Shown piece after piece: positions 36,466-46,304 of a stretch of 64,000 bases of DNA. The stretch comes from Paenisporosarcina antarctica (lineage in GTDB: Bacteria; Bacillota; Bacilli; Bacillales_A; Planococcaceae): positions 1,928,001 to 1,992,000 of the forward strand of contig NZ_CP038015.1 in NCBI RefSeq assembly GCF_004367585.1. The letters run 5' to 3'. The first letter of the stretch is position 1. Each line of letters opens with the position of its first letter. The notes below the pieces were generated by a model, which saw only the letters and a program-made list of their open reading frames with translations, was not told where the DNA came from and ran no database searches. The position numbers and the translations under genes are program-made.

Positions 36466-36734
36466 CTTCGGTATGCTTTTAATGTAGTTTTTAATGAAGC
36501 AAACGTCCCTATTGCAGCGGCACTATAAAAAAACCCCATAAAAATTCCGGCTGATAAATTATGAGGATGACTAATAAATATTGAAATGATCATTCCAATG
36601 ATTGTTGCACTTACAGGAATGTGTTTAGAAGAAATAGGCAACAACACCTTGAGTACGATTACCAATATCATAATTACCGGGATTGCCCAAACAGCATCCC
36701 AAATATTTGTATGTATAATCGGGAACTCGGTCAT
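36462..36734 (-). CDS. Small holin-like membrane protein of unknown function
   Basis: The 90-residue protein has three predicted membrane segments (about residues 10-32, 38-54 and 58-80) and ends with a basic helix, GTFASLKTTLKAYRS. The arrangement, with SSKHIPVSATIIGMIIS then AGIFMGFFYSAAAIG, recalls A118-type phage holins, but I cannot confirm that. No phage or lysis gene is near. AAGGAGA lies before the ATG, supporting translation. It is convergent with the SET-domain gene and shares its terminator region. Confidence 0.6.
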   Translation of the reverse strand: MTEFPIIHTNIWDAVWAIPVIMILVIVLKVLLPISSKHIPVSATIIGMIISIFISHPHNLSAGIFMGFFYSAAAIGTFASLKTTLKAYRS

Positions 36735-37583
36735 TTGAAAAATCTCCTTTTTGCGTGATGGTTATTAATTATAGACTTTCCATCTTCTTTAAATTTAAAT
36801 CGCGATTAGTTTTTAACTACCAATTAAATAATGAACAATAGAAAGAGATGTAAAACTCTAAAGAGAACTTTAATCAGTAATTAAAAACGAAAGCAAATTA
36901 GCATCGCTTTTAGCGGTACTTATTTGCTTTCGTTTCTTTTTCTGGTTTGTTCAACTTTTTCATTTTTTTTATTTACAATGACAATTTTCTATTATTAATA
37001 AGATGATCTTTGAGAAAGTCAGAAATGAAAAGCACTGCAAATTGCATAGTTAATTAGAAGAATATTTTCTTGATTTTTAATACTTTGTACATTTATATAT
37101 AATTTATAACTTTTTATTGGCGTCTGTTATGTTTACAAATAATGTCTTCTCATTAACGTTCCTTGTCAGCCTTACTTTCGCTATGCGAAAATCTTTTAAT
37201 AAAAAATCGGAATTTTTATGTAAAATTCACAAATTAAAGATAATTGAAACTTTTTTGAAAATTCGCGCGTATTACAAGTGGAGGACTTTTTTCTAATAAA
37301 AGATTGTACATTTTCACAAACAAGTCATCAGTTCGAATAATGGATTTGCAGATTCAGAGTCAAACTGGAATTAGAAAATGGGTTTCGAAAACGATAATGA
37401 AGCACATCGTATATCTTCCTGGGTACCCGTTTTTATATTATGGTATAACCATTTTTTACTTTCTTTACTTATAAAGATTATTATAAATTAAAAACAACAT
37501 TGAAATGCGAGAGATGGTAATTTCTTAAATAATAATAACAACATTTACTGAATTCTTAATTTAATAGTAAAGGAGCTGGAATT
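36735..37583. other. Long noncoding AT-rich region upstream of the fused permease
   Basis: About 850 bases hold no supported gene. At 36885-36935 a perfect 14-base inverted repeat (AAACGAAAGCAAAT and complement) surrounds a smaller CGC/GCG stem and is flanked by A and T runs on both sides, so it looks like a bidirectional terminator with no gene to serve. A 25-codon frame near 37400 (MKHIVYLPGYPF...) has no ribosome binding site and is not called. Confidence 0.45.
36885..36940. terminator. Orphan bidirectional hairpin
   Basis: Positions 36885-36898 pair perfectly with 36922-36935, with T-runs beyond each end. The SET gene and the small membrane gene both end elsewhere, so this could terminate an unannotated small RNA. 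Confidence 0.5.
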
Positions 37584-39455
37584 TTGAAGATAATACCAAT
37601 TACGCTATTTAAATACTTATTCGGAGTAATTGGAATTATTTTAATAAGCTGTACGCCTATTCTTTTTACACTTAACGGCTCTTTCGATATACAATTATTT
37701 TTCACAACTTTCTTCAGGGTTGTAAAAGATTTCTTAAACCCTTCCGAGAGGCAAGTCAGCTTCTATCACTTTTATGTCAAAGGACCTTATATTTACTCAA
37801 TGCTGATTTTGGTCGCTTCTCTACTATTATCTCTAATAATTTCATTCGTTTTGTCATTTATTACACTTTTAACTAAGGGATTTATTAAAAAAATTCTGCT
37901 GCAAATAGCAAAAATTCTTGAGTCATTTCCAGATTTTTCATTTATATTTCTTATTCAAATTGTAGTTGTTCAAGTTTATTTAAAAACCGATATTCTTATA
38001 TTACAATTTTATAGTTTGGGAGATAACTTGGTATATATCGCCCCTATTCTTTGTTTATCTATTCTACCTACTCTGTTATTTTTCAAGCTTTTTATCTTGT
38101 TATTTGAAGAGGAGTGGGGAAAATCTTATGTTGAGCTGGCCAGGTCAAAGGGATTAAGTAATATTGAAGTTTTACTGAAACATTGTACTTCAAATGTGTT
38201 GAAAAGTTTATTTTTCCAGTCTAAATCAATTGTTTGGCTCAGTTTATCTTCCTTGTTAATCATTGAATATCTTTTTGGTATCAATGGGATTCTTTATTAT
38301 TTGAAGACTGATTTCAGTCCTAGTGGTACAACTTTTATTCTTTTATCAATATTTACTCCGTTCTTCCTCTTCTATTCAGTAGTAGAACGTATCGTGAATA
38401 GAGAGCATATAGAAAGAAATGTGATATTCAATAATTTCAAGTTATCTATGATGAATTTTCAACAAATTCAATCTTTAAATATCTTTAGAAAAAAAGAATC
38501 AAGACGTGGAATATCAGAAACCTTGAAAATAGTCAGGATAAATTTATTTAAACATTTAACTATTAAGATCCCAATTTTGATTGTATGCGGGCTTTTATTA
38601 ACTAGTTTGCTGTATTTCATTTTTTTCAACGACAAAATAGATCAAATCAATTATATTTATAATGAAGAAGGGGAAATGCTAAGTATGGCACCGCACCCCC
38701 CTTCATCCAATGTTCTATTTGGTACAGATCCATTTGGTTATTCAATACTTCAACAATTAATAGTAGGTATCAAATACACCATCCTAATCACATTAATCAT
38801 TGCAACTATACGAATTGTATCAGGTTATTTATTTTCAATCCTTTATGTGTTTTATTTAAATAATAAATTTAGAGTAGCCATTAATTCCATTGCGGATGGT
38901 ATGCATTTTTTACCACTAACTCTATTAACATATATTTTACTAGTTCCAATACTTATTAACAGTACTGGAGTATGGGAAACTACACTTATGGAGCGATTGA
39001 TTTTACAAATTATGATTATGTCCTTCGTTGTTCTACCAATAACAACAACTTCCATTGGAAATGAAATGAATGAAACATTAAAAAAGGAGTATGTTCAAAG
39101 TTCAGTTGTAATGGGGGGATCGTTAATTTGGATTTTAATCAAACACATTAATCCTCAGTTATGGCCAAAGATTCTTTTACTCTGGACACAACATATTGTA
39201 CAAGTGCTTCAAATGTTTGTACATTTAGGGATTCTATCCATTTTTGTTGGAGGTGCAACATATCAATCTAGCGAATTAATACTGAACATATATGAACTTT
39301 CAGGGATGATTTCCATTTCCAGAGAAGTTTTTATGACGAAACAATATTGGATGATTCTTCCTCCGTTGTTCACCTTTATGATATTAATATATTGTTTTAA
39401 TACTATTGTGAATGGAATTTTAAAGAAATCAATATACCTCTCTAAAAAGGGTTAG
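37584..39455 (+). CDS. Fused DppB-DppC-like ABC transporter permease, orphan
   Basis: The 623-residue membrane protein joins two permease domains normally made as separate subunits of peptide/nickel ABC importers. The N-terminal half (about 1-290) has an EAA loop SYVELARSKGLSNIEVLLKH at 181-200, as in DppB. The C-terminal half (about 320-620) has LFGTDPFGYSILQQLIVG at 378-395, the DppC-type entry motif, and a degenerate second EAA loop, EYVQSSVVMGGSLIWILIKH. Start is TTG with AAGGAG eight bases before it. No ATPase or binding protein lies nearby. Low-GC, Ile/Phe-rich composition may suggest transfer. Substrate is unknown. Confidence 0.8.
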   Translation: MKIIPITLFKYLFGVIGIILISCTPILFTLNGSFDIQLFFTTFFRVVKDFLNPSERQVSFYHFYVKGPYIYSMLILVASLLLSLIISFVLSFITLLTKGFIKKILLQIAKILESFPDFSFIFLIQIVVVQVYLKTDILILQFYSLGDNLVYIAPILCLSILPTLLFFKLFILLFEEEWGKSYVELARSKGLSNIEVLLKHCTSNVLKSLFFQSKSIVWLSLSSLLIIEYLFGINGILYYLKTDFSPSGTTFILLSIFTPFFLFYSVVERIVNREHIERNVIFNNFKLSMMNFQQIQSLNIFRKKESRRGISETLKIVRINLFKHLTIKIPILIVCGLLLTSLLYFIFFNDKIDQINYIYNEEGEMLSMAPHPPSSNVLFGTDPFGYSILQQLIVGIKYTILITLIIATIRIVSGYLFSILYVFYLNNKFRVAINSIADGMHFLPLTLLTYILLVPILINSTGVWETTLMERLILQIMIMSFVVLPITTTSIGNEMNETLKKEYVQSSVVMGGSLIWILIKHINPQLWPKILLLWTQHIVQVLQMFVHLGILSIFVGGATYQSSELILNIYELSGMISISREVFMTKQYWMILPPLFTFMILIYCFNTIVNGILKKSIYLSKKG

Positions 39456-39683
39456 AAAGCGTTTCAAAGGTTAATTATTCGTTCTCGGACAAATGATACT
39501 CAGCAAGTTCATTATTTACATTCGTTTAATAAAATTTGCTATATCATCTCCATTACATTTTTAAAGTAGTTATGTTATTGGCACGTCAATTAGTTACATT
39601 ACACCTTGTATTGTAATGACCAAATAATTGTCAATTAAGCAACGAAAAATCCACTTTGTATAATAAGAATATTTATATATCAA
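39456..39683. other. Intergenic region between the fused permease and mutL
   Basis: About 335 bases separate the convergent genes. Apart from the terminator at 39684-39732, I see only AT-rich sequence with no ORF or repeat. Confidence 0.4.
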
Positions 39684-39732
39684 TAAAAAAAGGACTGCCA
39701 ATTCAGATGCGAATTGATCGTCCTTTTTTGTT
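39684..39732. terminator. Bidirectional terminator after mutL
   Basis: AAAAAAGGAC and GTCCTTTTTT flank an inner CAATTC/GAATTG stem. T-runs occur on both strands. It probably ends mutSL and may also catch the permease transcript. Confidence 0.75.
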
Positions 39733-39790
39733 GTATTTTAAAGTTTTCACCTCTCAAGAGAACCCACTATCCTAAAAAGTAGTCTTTTCT

Positions 39791-41581
39791 TTACATAACC
39801 CGTTTAAACATTTTTTCAATCTCATACGTGGAAAAATGAACAATAACAGGTCGTCCATGTGGACATGTAAATGGATGTTCAGCTTGTCTTAAATCAAATA
39901 GAAGCTTCGTCATATCATCTTTTGTTAAAAAATGATTGGCTTTAATTGAACGTTTACAACTCATCATAATAGCTGCAACTTCTCGTAACTTTTTAACGTC
40001 CGCTTTTCGACCAGTTAGCACTTGTTCCACTAATTCTTTAACAATTTCTTCTTCAAAACCTTTTGGAAACCATACTGGGTGATCTCGAACAATAAAGGTA
40101 GTAGGACCAAAATCTTCTAGAGAAATCCCGACATCTTCTAGCTGATTAGCATATTCCTTTAAATGTAAAGCTTCATCTGCAGAATAATGCATTGACAAAG
40201 GAATGAGCAAAGACTGTCTTTCCCCTGCTTCGACCTCTCCTACTTTATCACGGAAAAATTCATACTTAATTCGTTCTTGTGCCGCATGCTGATCTATTAA
40301 ATAAAACCCGTCTACACTTTGAGCAACAATATACGTGCCATGAATTTGTCCAACGATATCAAGTTCTGGGAATGGCTCTTTAGAGGAAACAGCTTGCATG
40401 TTTTCGATTGGTGGAATAAATGGCTCTTGATGGTCCATCTGTTCTTTTACCATTGATGTGTCTGATGTTTTGTTAAAGGTGTGCATCGATCGATTTTCTG
40501 AATAAGTTGGTTGGACTGGTTTTGACTTCCAGAGATCCATTTGTTCACTTGATACGATGGCTTTTTTGGGTTTTTCGGCAATTTCCGGTGCTCTCATTAA
40601 TGATCGAATCGTGTTTCTAATCGTGTCTTCGACTAATTGTTGCAACTCTTTTTCTTTGCTCAATCGAATATGTTGTTTTGATGGATGCACGTTGACATCC
40701 GTCAAATAAGGATCACCAACGATATTCAATATGACAAGCGGATACCGTTCTATTGGTAAGAATGTGTGGTATGCATTAACAATCGATTGTTGCACGCTAT
40801 AATGCTTAACCCATCTACCATTTACAAAGAGAGTAAGGTAATTTTTTGATGCACGTGTGATTTCTGGTAAGGAAGCATAACCATGGATACGGTAATCAGA
40901 TGATTCACCTTCAAAAGGTATCATTTTTTTGGCAATTGCCATCCCATAGATTGCAGCGATTACTTGTTGTAAATCACCACGTCCATTCGTATGAAGTAAC
41001 ACTTGTTCACCGTGGCTTAATTTAAACGCAATAGATGGATAACAAAGGGCCAATCGATTAATTAAATCGATGATATGTCCAAGCTCCGTTTGAATGGTTT
41101 TCATATATTTCAATCGAGCTGGTGTATTGAAAAACAGTTGGGATACTTTAATATCCGTCCCTTTACGAAGTGCTCCTGCTTGCTGTTTTTTCACATGACT
41201 ACCTTCTATTTCAATACTTGTCCCAGTAGTAGAACCATCAGAAGTCCATAATGCCACTTTAGATACAGAAGCAATACTGGCAAGTGCTTCTCCTCGGAAA
41301 CCCAGTGTTCGTATACGGAAAAGATCATATTCATTTGCTATTTTACTCGTTGCGTGTCGTGAAAAAGAAAGAATGGCATCTTCTTCATCCATCCCGCTCC
41401 CGTTGTCTGTTATATGGATCGTTTGTAACCCCGCTTCTTCTAGATATATATCAATTGAAGTACTACCGGCGTCAATTGCGTTTTCCACAAGTTCTTTAAC
41501 AACGGAAGCAGGACGTTCTACAACTTCACCCGCCGCTATTTTGTTCGATAAGGGTTCATCCATTAAGCGAATATGTCCCAT
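39791..41581 (-). CDS. mutL: DNA mismatch repair protein MutL
   Basis: MutL couples mismatch recognition by MutS to strand incision. The GHKL ATPase domain shows LVENAIDAGSTSIDIY, HITDNGSGMDEEDA and TLGFRGEALASIASVS. The C-terminal dimer domain retains the endonuclease motif LIDQHAAQERIKYEFF, plus SCKRSIKANHFL and CPHGRPVIVHFS. It is thus the nicking type found in bacteria without MutH. The start at 41581 (MGHIRLMDEPLSNKIAAGEV) follows AAAGGAG; the upstream ATG would overlap that site. It lies 24 bases after mutS. The linker around residues 330-390 is long and polar, as normal. Confidence 0.96.
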   Translation of the reverse strand: MGHIRLMDEPLSNKIAAGEVVERPASVVKELVENAIDAGSTSIDIYLEEAGLQTIHITDNGSGMDEEDAILSFSRHATSKIANEYDLFRIRTLGFRGEALASIASVSKVALWTSDGSTTGTSIEIEGSHVKKQQAGALRKGTDIKVSQLFFNTPARLKYMKTIQTELGHIIDLINRLALCYPSIAFKLSHGEQVLLHTNGRGDLQQVIAAIYGMAIAKKMIPFEGESSDYRIHGYASLPEITRASKNYLTLFVNGRWVKHYSVQQSIVNAYHTFLPIERYPLVILNIVGDPYLTDVNVHPSKQHIRLSKEKELQQLVEDTIRNTIRSLMRAPEIAEKPKKAIVSSEQMDLWKSKPVQPTYSENRSMHTFNKTSDTSMVKEQMDHQEPFIPPIENMQAVSSKEPFPELDIVGQIHGTYIVAQSVDGFYLIDQHAAQERIKYEFFRDKVGEVEAGERQSLLIPLSMHYSADEALHLKEYANQLEDVGISLEDFGPTTFIVRDHPVWFPKGFEEEIVKELVEQVLTGRKADVKKLREVAAIMMSCKRSIKANHFLTKDDMTKLLFDLRQAEHPFTCPHGRPVIVHFSTYEIEKMFKRVM

Positions 41582-41605
41582 GGAATCTACTCCTTTCACA
41601 CAAGT

Positions 41606-44182
41606 TTATTTACCGATTTTTTGCTGTAGTTCATATAAAAACTGTAGTGCTTTCATCGGTGTTGTTCCTGTTATATCTATCTCTCGAATAGATGATAGTA
41701 CACCATCTGTTATGGGTTCTTTTTTTATCTCTTCAGGTTGTTTTTTAGATTCTTGGAAAAAGGTTAACTGTTCATTTACTGTAGATTGCTTGCCCTTACT
41801 TTCATGTTCTTTTACTGTCTCCAGCTCTTGCAGTATCTCTCTTGCTCTAACAATAATTGGTTCAGGTAACTGTGCAAGTTCTGCCACATGGATACCATAA
41901 CTCTTATCAGCCGGTCCACTTTTCACTTTATGTAAAAAGACTACTTTACCGTTCTGCTCTATAGCCGCTACATGTACATTTCTTAGTTTATCTAAGTGCT
42001 TTTCTAATTGAGTAAGTTCATGATAATGAGTTGAAAACAATGTATTTGCACGAATTTCTGTATGAATGTATTCCATCATCGCTTGTGCGAGTGCCATACC
42101 ATCATACGTAGATGTACCACGACCAATTTCATCGAACAGTAATAAACTGCGCTCAGTCGCATGAGTTATTGCGTAAGTTGATTCAAGCATCTCTACCATG
42201 AATGTACTTTGTCCTGCTGCCAAATCATCTGCTGCCCCAATGCGCGTGAATATTTGATCCGTAACAGGTAGTAAGGCTTTCTCAGCAGGTACATAACAGC
42301 CCATTTGCCCCATAATGACGGTAATGGCCACTTGTCGCATAAATGTGCTTTTACCAGACATGTTAGGACCTGTGATTAACAACATGTTTTCTTCTGATGA
42401 AAGAACACAATCATTTGGTACATAATGTTGTTTGTTCATCATCTTTTCAACTACAGGATGACGTCCATTGACAATTGTTAAGTCCAATCCATCGTGGAAT
42501 GTTGGTTTTGTTAAGCGATAATGATCTGTCACTTCAGCAAAACTTGAAAAGACATCAAGTTCACTCACTTTTGCCGCGAGTTTCTGAACTTGAGGTATAT
42601 ACTGTTTTACTTGTTCGCGAACATCTACAAAAAGAGAATATTCCAAAACTAAACTTTCTTCTTCTGCCGTTAAAATAAGTGATTCTTTTTCTTTTAGCTC
42701 ATCAGTTATATATCTTTCTGCATTGGCTAAGGTTTGTTTTCGTTCATAGCGCGTCAAATCAGCTAAATGAATATTGGATTTTGTAATCTCAATATAGTAA
42801 CCGAATATGCGATTATATCCAATTTTCAAGCCCTTAATTCCTGTACGTTCCCTTTCTTTAAGCTCTAGAGCTGATATCCAATCTTTTCCGTTTTTCTTAG
42901 CGTAGCGAAGCTCATCCAATCGAGCATGAAAACCGTCACGAATGATATCCCCTTCTTTGACAGAAAGTGGAGGATGGTCAGAGATCGCCTCTTTAAGCAT
43001 ATTTAAAAGTTCCAAACATTCATCTAAATTATTCGCTGCTTTTATTAATGCAGGTTTTGCACTTTCTTTTAATTTCTCTTTAATAAGAGGAATTTGAATA
43101 AGCGATTGTCGCAATTGACTTAAATCGCGACCACTTGCTGTACCAAAAGAGATACGACCAATTAATCTCTCCAAATCATACACTTCTTTTAGGGTTTCTC
43201 TAATATCGGCGCGAATGAAATAGGCTTCAAGCATTTCTGTCACAATTTCGAGTCGCTCTTCTATTTTCGTGCGATTTGCTAGCGGTTGGTGTAACCATTG
43301 CTTTAATTTTCGTCCCCCCATCGCGGTCATGGTTTCATCTAGCAGCCAGTATAACGACCCTTTTTGGTCTCCACCTCGAATAGATTGAACCAATTCCAAG
43401 TTCCTTTTTGAATGAAAATCAATTGTCAAAAGTTCTTCCCGCTCCTGAAATTTAAACGGCTGAATGTGATCTAGTGAACGTTTTTGAGTTCGATGCAAAT
43501 AGGTTACAAGTCGATGACAAACACCATGAACATCAATTGGGTTTTGTTCAACAAACAATTTATTTGTATTCAACTCAAGCTTGGTTTCTTCAATAGATAA
43601 TAAAATTGAATGTGCTTCAGCTAAATCTGATAAAAGAACAAATAACTGTTCAGGTACAACGAGCTCTCGAATTGATAATGCTTGTAGTTCTTGTATCAGG
43701 TTTTTTTCTGTTCCTGTCAATATAACGCTTGTACCTTCGCCAGTCGATAAATCTAAATAAGCATAGGCATAGCAATTTTCGTCAATTTCTTCTGCTGAAG
43801 CAATAAAATGATTAGTTTTTCCGTCCATATTTTTGCCTTCAATAATTGTACCAGGTGTGATTAAACGAACAACTTCACGTTTCACTACCCCTATAGCTTG
43901 TTTTGGGTCTTCTGTTTGTTCACAAATCGCTACACGATATCCTTTTTGAATAAGTGTTTCTATGTAATTTTGTGCGGCGTGGTGAGGAACTCCACACATT
44001 GGAATGCGTTCTACGCTTCCCCCCGCACGACTAGTCAATGTAATTTCAAGAATTTGAGACGCTCTAATTGCATCTTCAAAAAACAGTTCATAAAAATCAC
44101 CTAAGCGGAAAAACAAAAAGGCATCTGCATACTCAGATTTTACTTGTAAGTACTGTTGAATCATAGGTGTATAATTGTTCAT
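41606..44182 (-). CDS. mutS: DNA mismatch repair protein MutS
   Basis: MutS recognises mispaired bases and small loops. The 858-residue protein has the mismatch-contact motif LGDFYELFFEDA near residue 30 (the Phe-x-Glu wedge), ATPase Walker A GPNMSGKSTFMRQVA, Walker B LLFDEIGRGTSTYDG and STHYHELTQL. A beta-clamp-type and dimerisation tail follows. It heads the mutSL operon, with cotE upstream on the same strand, matching the B. subtilis order cotE-mutS-mutL. AAAGAGG lies before the ATG. Confidence 0.97.
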   Translation of the reverse strand: MNNYTPMIQQYLQVKSEYADAFLFFRLGDFYELFFEDAIRASQILEITLTSRAGGSVERIPMCGVPHHAAQNYIETLIQKGYRVAICEQTEDPKQAIGVVKREVVRLITPGTIIEGKNMDGKTNHFIASAEEIDENCYAYAYLDLSTGEGTSVILTGTEKNLIQELQALSIRELVVPEQLFVLLSDLAEAHSILLSIEETKLELNTNKLFVEQNPIDVHGVCHRLVTYLHRTQKRSLDHIQPFKFQEREELLTIDFHSKRNLELVQSIRGGDQKGSLYWLLDETMTAMGGRKLKQWLHQPLANRTKIEERLEIVTEMLEAYFIRADIRETLKEVYDLERLIGRISFGTASGRDLSQLRQSLIQIPLIKEKLKESAKPALIKAANNLDECLELLNMLKEAISDHPPLSVKEGDIIRDGFHARLDELRYAKKNGKDWISALELKERERTGIKGLKIGYNRIFGYYIEITKSNIHLADLTRYERKQTLANAERYITDELKEKESLILTAEEESLVLEYSLFVDVREQVKQYIPQVQKLAAKVSELDVFSSFAEVTDHYRLTKPTFHDGLDLTIVNGRHPVVEKMMNKQHYVPNDCVLSSEENMLLITGPNMSGKSTFMRQVAITVIMGQMGCYVPAEKALLPVTDQIFTRIGAADDLAAGQSTFMVEMLESTYAITHATERSLLLFDEIGRGTSTYDGMALAQAMMEYIHTEIRANTLFSTHYHELTQLEKHLDKLRNVHVAAIEQNGKVVFLHKVKSGPADKSYGIHVAELAQLPEPIIVRAREILQELETVKEHESKGKQSTVNEQLTFFQESKKQPEEIKKEPITDGVLSSIREIDITGTTPMKALQFLYELQQKIGK

Positions 44183-44233
44183 GTCAAAACCTCTTTCGGA
44201 TACTAGCTATTCTTTCATTATACCAAAAACAAC

Positions 44234-44266
44234 AGAAAAAAAAGCCGGATTAGGAAATCCGGCTTA
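44234..44266 (-). terminator. cotE terminator
   Basis: AAGCCGGAT pairs with ATCCGGCTT across a six-base loop, starting at the cotE stop codon and ending in eight T residues on the minus strand. Confidence 0.88.
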
Positions 44267-44794
44267 AGAGGATTCTTTCGAATCATCATATGATGATGTA
44301 GAAGACGAAGAACTTTCATCTTTATAAGACCATTCTTCTTCAACATCTTGTGGTTGAACTTGAATACATACAGTTGTTTCACCAACGATTTCTGCGTGTA
44401 GCTCTCTTTCTACTGTTACTTTAAATTGTTCACCATCAGATGTGATAACGGCTTCCGTACAATTTGGTTGTTGAGCTACACGTAAATGTACATCTTCAAC
44501 ACCATGTGTATCTTCTTCGCGGTAATGCAGTTTGATACGTTCTCTGTAAGGCACAGTCTCTGAAAAAACAGAAGTTTTCGAATGCTCGTGATGAGCATAC
44601 CACACATTAATGTCATACTTCCCTGTTACTTCAACGAACTTGCCGTGCTTTTTCGCCTGGTGAGTGTGATTAATAACCCAACACCCTAAAATGCTTGAAG
44701 GGTTATTTGGTGGACGTAATGTTTCACTAGCTTCAGCTCTCTTTTTCCCTTTCGCCACGACTGCTTTCGTCACGATTTGACGGATATATTTCAA
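44264..44794 (-). CDS. cotE: Outer spore coat morphogenetic protein CotE
   Basis: CotE is the mother-cell protein that organises the outer coat around the forespore. The sequence contains IVTKAVVAKGKKR, PPNNPSSILGCWVINH, YDINVWYAHHE and QQPNCTEAVI, all aligning with B. subtilis CotE, and ends in an acidic, serine-rich tail. A TTG at 44794 is chosen (MKYIRQ): AAGGAGG is six bases before it, while the ATG two codons upstream abuts that site. CATATGAT about 40 bases upstream resembles a sigma-E -10, but I could not find a matching -35. It precedes mutSL as in B. subtilis. Confidence 0.93.
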   Translation of the reverse strand: MKYIRQIVTKAVVAKGKKRAEASETLRPPNNPSSILGCWVINHTHQAKKHGKFVEVTGKYDINVWYAHHEHSKTSVFSETVPYRERIKLHYREEDTHGVEDVHLRVAQQPNCTEAVITSDGEQFKVTVERELHAEIVGETTVCIQVQPQDVEEEWSYKDESSSSSTSSYDDSKESS

Positions 44795-44800
44795 AGCCAT

Positions 44801-45257
44801 CCTCCTTCGTTCGATTCCTTTTCATCATATGCAGGATGTGCCTAATAGGTGAAAAGAAAAGCGAAGACCATCACATTAGCTTTTGGAAATTAAGAGCCCT
44901 TAAAGACAACCGACTCAAATCATCTACGTGTAGAGATTGAAAAATACCTACTTTCATTTAACAACAATTGTTGTGTTTAAATCATTGGTTTTCTAAGCCG
45001 TCTTATAAAGGTAGCCGGGTTAGTTGAACAACTATATTTAATTTTATTTCACTGTCAATGTAACAAAACATAGGAGTTAATGAACACCCTATATTTACAG
45101 TGTTTTCTGAGGTTTGACACTTTTATTAGTGTTCAAGAACTCGTTCAATAATCTAAGTTCACTAACCTATACGAAACTAAGTTTGGGTACACAATTGAAT
45201 GTCTTCTAAGAATGAAATGCTAATTCTACCGTAAACTAAAAGATGAGGTGAATTTCT
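44801..45257. other. Intergenic region left of the accessory island
   Basis: About 455 bases separate cotE from the secreted-protein gene, which is divergent. The left end probably carries sporulation promoters for cotE. No ORF, repeat or hairpin of note is seen in the rest. Confidence 0.4.
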
Positions 45258-45785
45258 GTGAAGAAGATTTCGGTTTTAATATTGACTGTCTTATTTTGTA
45301 TAGCCCTTTCATATGGCATTAAAGCTAAAGCAGATGATTACGGGTTTGAAAGAGGCTATTCAGAGATCGGTTATAAGGAAGTTAATATAGCCCTGCAAGA
45401 AAGCAAAGATCATTTTAATCGTAATATCGTATTACCAACTCAACTGCCCCCAGTTACATTCACTCATAATTTTGGCAGATTTAATAATTTAGAAGGTGAT
45501 GCGAATGATGGATTCGAAATTACCTATATAAATAAGGATTTGACCCAAAATCATTATCAAATTCGAATCAAACCCGTCAAGTACAAATTAGAATTCAGAG
45601 AAGAGCAGATTGACCAAATAATAAAATTAAAAGACAAAAGTACAGCAATTTACAGTACGAAAAACCCACTTAATCTTCTAGCTTTCGAAAAAAATGGATG
45701 GCAGTATATTTTATTAATAGATAAGAGAATTTCAGACAAAGTAACAAAAGAGGGCTTAGTGGAAATCGCAAATTCTATAAAATAA
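45258..45785 (+). CDS. Secreted protein with weak DUF4367-like C-terminus
   Basis: The 175-residue product begins with a clear signal peptide (MKKISVLILTVLFCIALSYG, cleavage probably after AKA near residue 26). The mature part has a proline-bounded segment, NIVLPTQLPPVTFTHNFGRF, and a C-terminus FEKNGWQYILLIDKRISDKV followed by LVEIANSIK. That ending recalls DUF4367-type domains seen in Bacillus sporulation and anti-sigma-related proteins, but the match is weak and from memory. AGATGAGGTG precedes the start. No function can be assigned. Low GC and lack of a conserved neighbour suggest accessory status. Confidence 0.6.
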   Translation: MKKISVLILTVLFCIALSYGIKAKADDYGFERGYSEIGYKEVNIALQESKDHFNRNIVLPTQLPPVTFTHNFGRFNNLEGDANDGFEITYINKDLTQNHYQIRIKPVKYKLEFREEQIDQIIKLKDKSTAIYSTKNPLNLLAFEKNGWQYILLIDKRISDKVTKEGLVEIANSIK

Positions 45786-45832
45786 TCAATTGGGATCCTA
45801 TCGCTGAACTGGTTTATTTAGAGCATGCATCA

Positions 45833-45849
45833 CAGGTTGACATAACACC
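45833..45849 (+). repeat. Direct repeat copy A
   Basis: CAGGTTGACATAACACC is repeated exactly at 46527-46543. Seven less-conserved bases and then GGAAGT follow both copies, so the duplicated unit is about 30 bases long. Confidence 0.7.
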
Positions 45850-45926
45850 CGTTCACGGAAGTAGTTAACTCATTACTCAATAAGAAACAGTTTGATTTTA
45901 ATTTTCATGGAGTTGAAGAGAAATTA

Positions 45927-46304
45927 TTAATATTTATCTCTAGATAAAGCTCTAACTAGTAAAATTCCGGTAAATACAAAAATTACAGTTCTAGTTATTT
46001 CTATTTGAAGTAGGGAAAATATCGGTGGATATAAGGTAGTTCCAATAATAGGATAGAGTATGTCAAGGGAGAAAAAAGCGAAAATTAACAGGGAAATAGA
46101 AGGCACAATTAACCAGTTTAATTTAACTCCGTTTTTTATAATACTTAACAATTTACGCCATTCAATAAGAACCCCAAACAAAATACATAAAAGTGTAACT
46201 ATGTCATTATCAAATTCAGTTCTGATAGGAATACTTGCCATTGAGTAAAGAAGGAAAAATCCAATACTAGTTAATAAAATATAGATACCTATTTTTCTTT
46301 TCAC
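45927..46304 (-). CDS. Hypothetical four-pass membrane protein
   Basis: The 125-residue protein has four predicted membrane segments, at about residues 5-25, 33-50, 62-84 and 97-120, with short polar loops and a basic C-terminus LVRALSRDKY. The AAGGGAG site before the ATG supports translation. I recognise no family or motif. It lies between the two copies of the 17-base repeat, so it may have arrived with them. It could be a chromosomal accessory gene of Planococcaceae, but that is only inference. Confidence 0.5.
   Translation of the reverse strand: MKRKIGIYILLTSIGFFLLYSMASIPIRTEFDNDIVTLLCILFGVLIEWRKLLSIIKNGVKLNWLIVPSISLLIFAFFSLDILYPIIGTTLYPPIFSLLQIEITRTVIFVFTGILLVRALSRDKY

Noticed and set aside
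37400-37480. 25-codon ORF before the fused permease
   Set aside because: No ribosome binding site and too short to judge; the hydrophobic look reflects AT-rich DNA.
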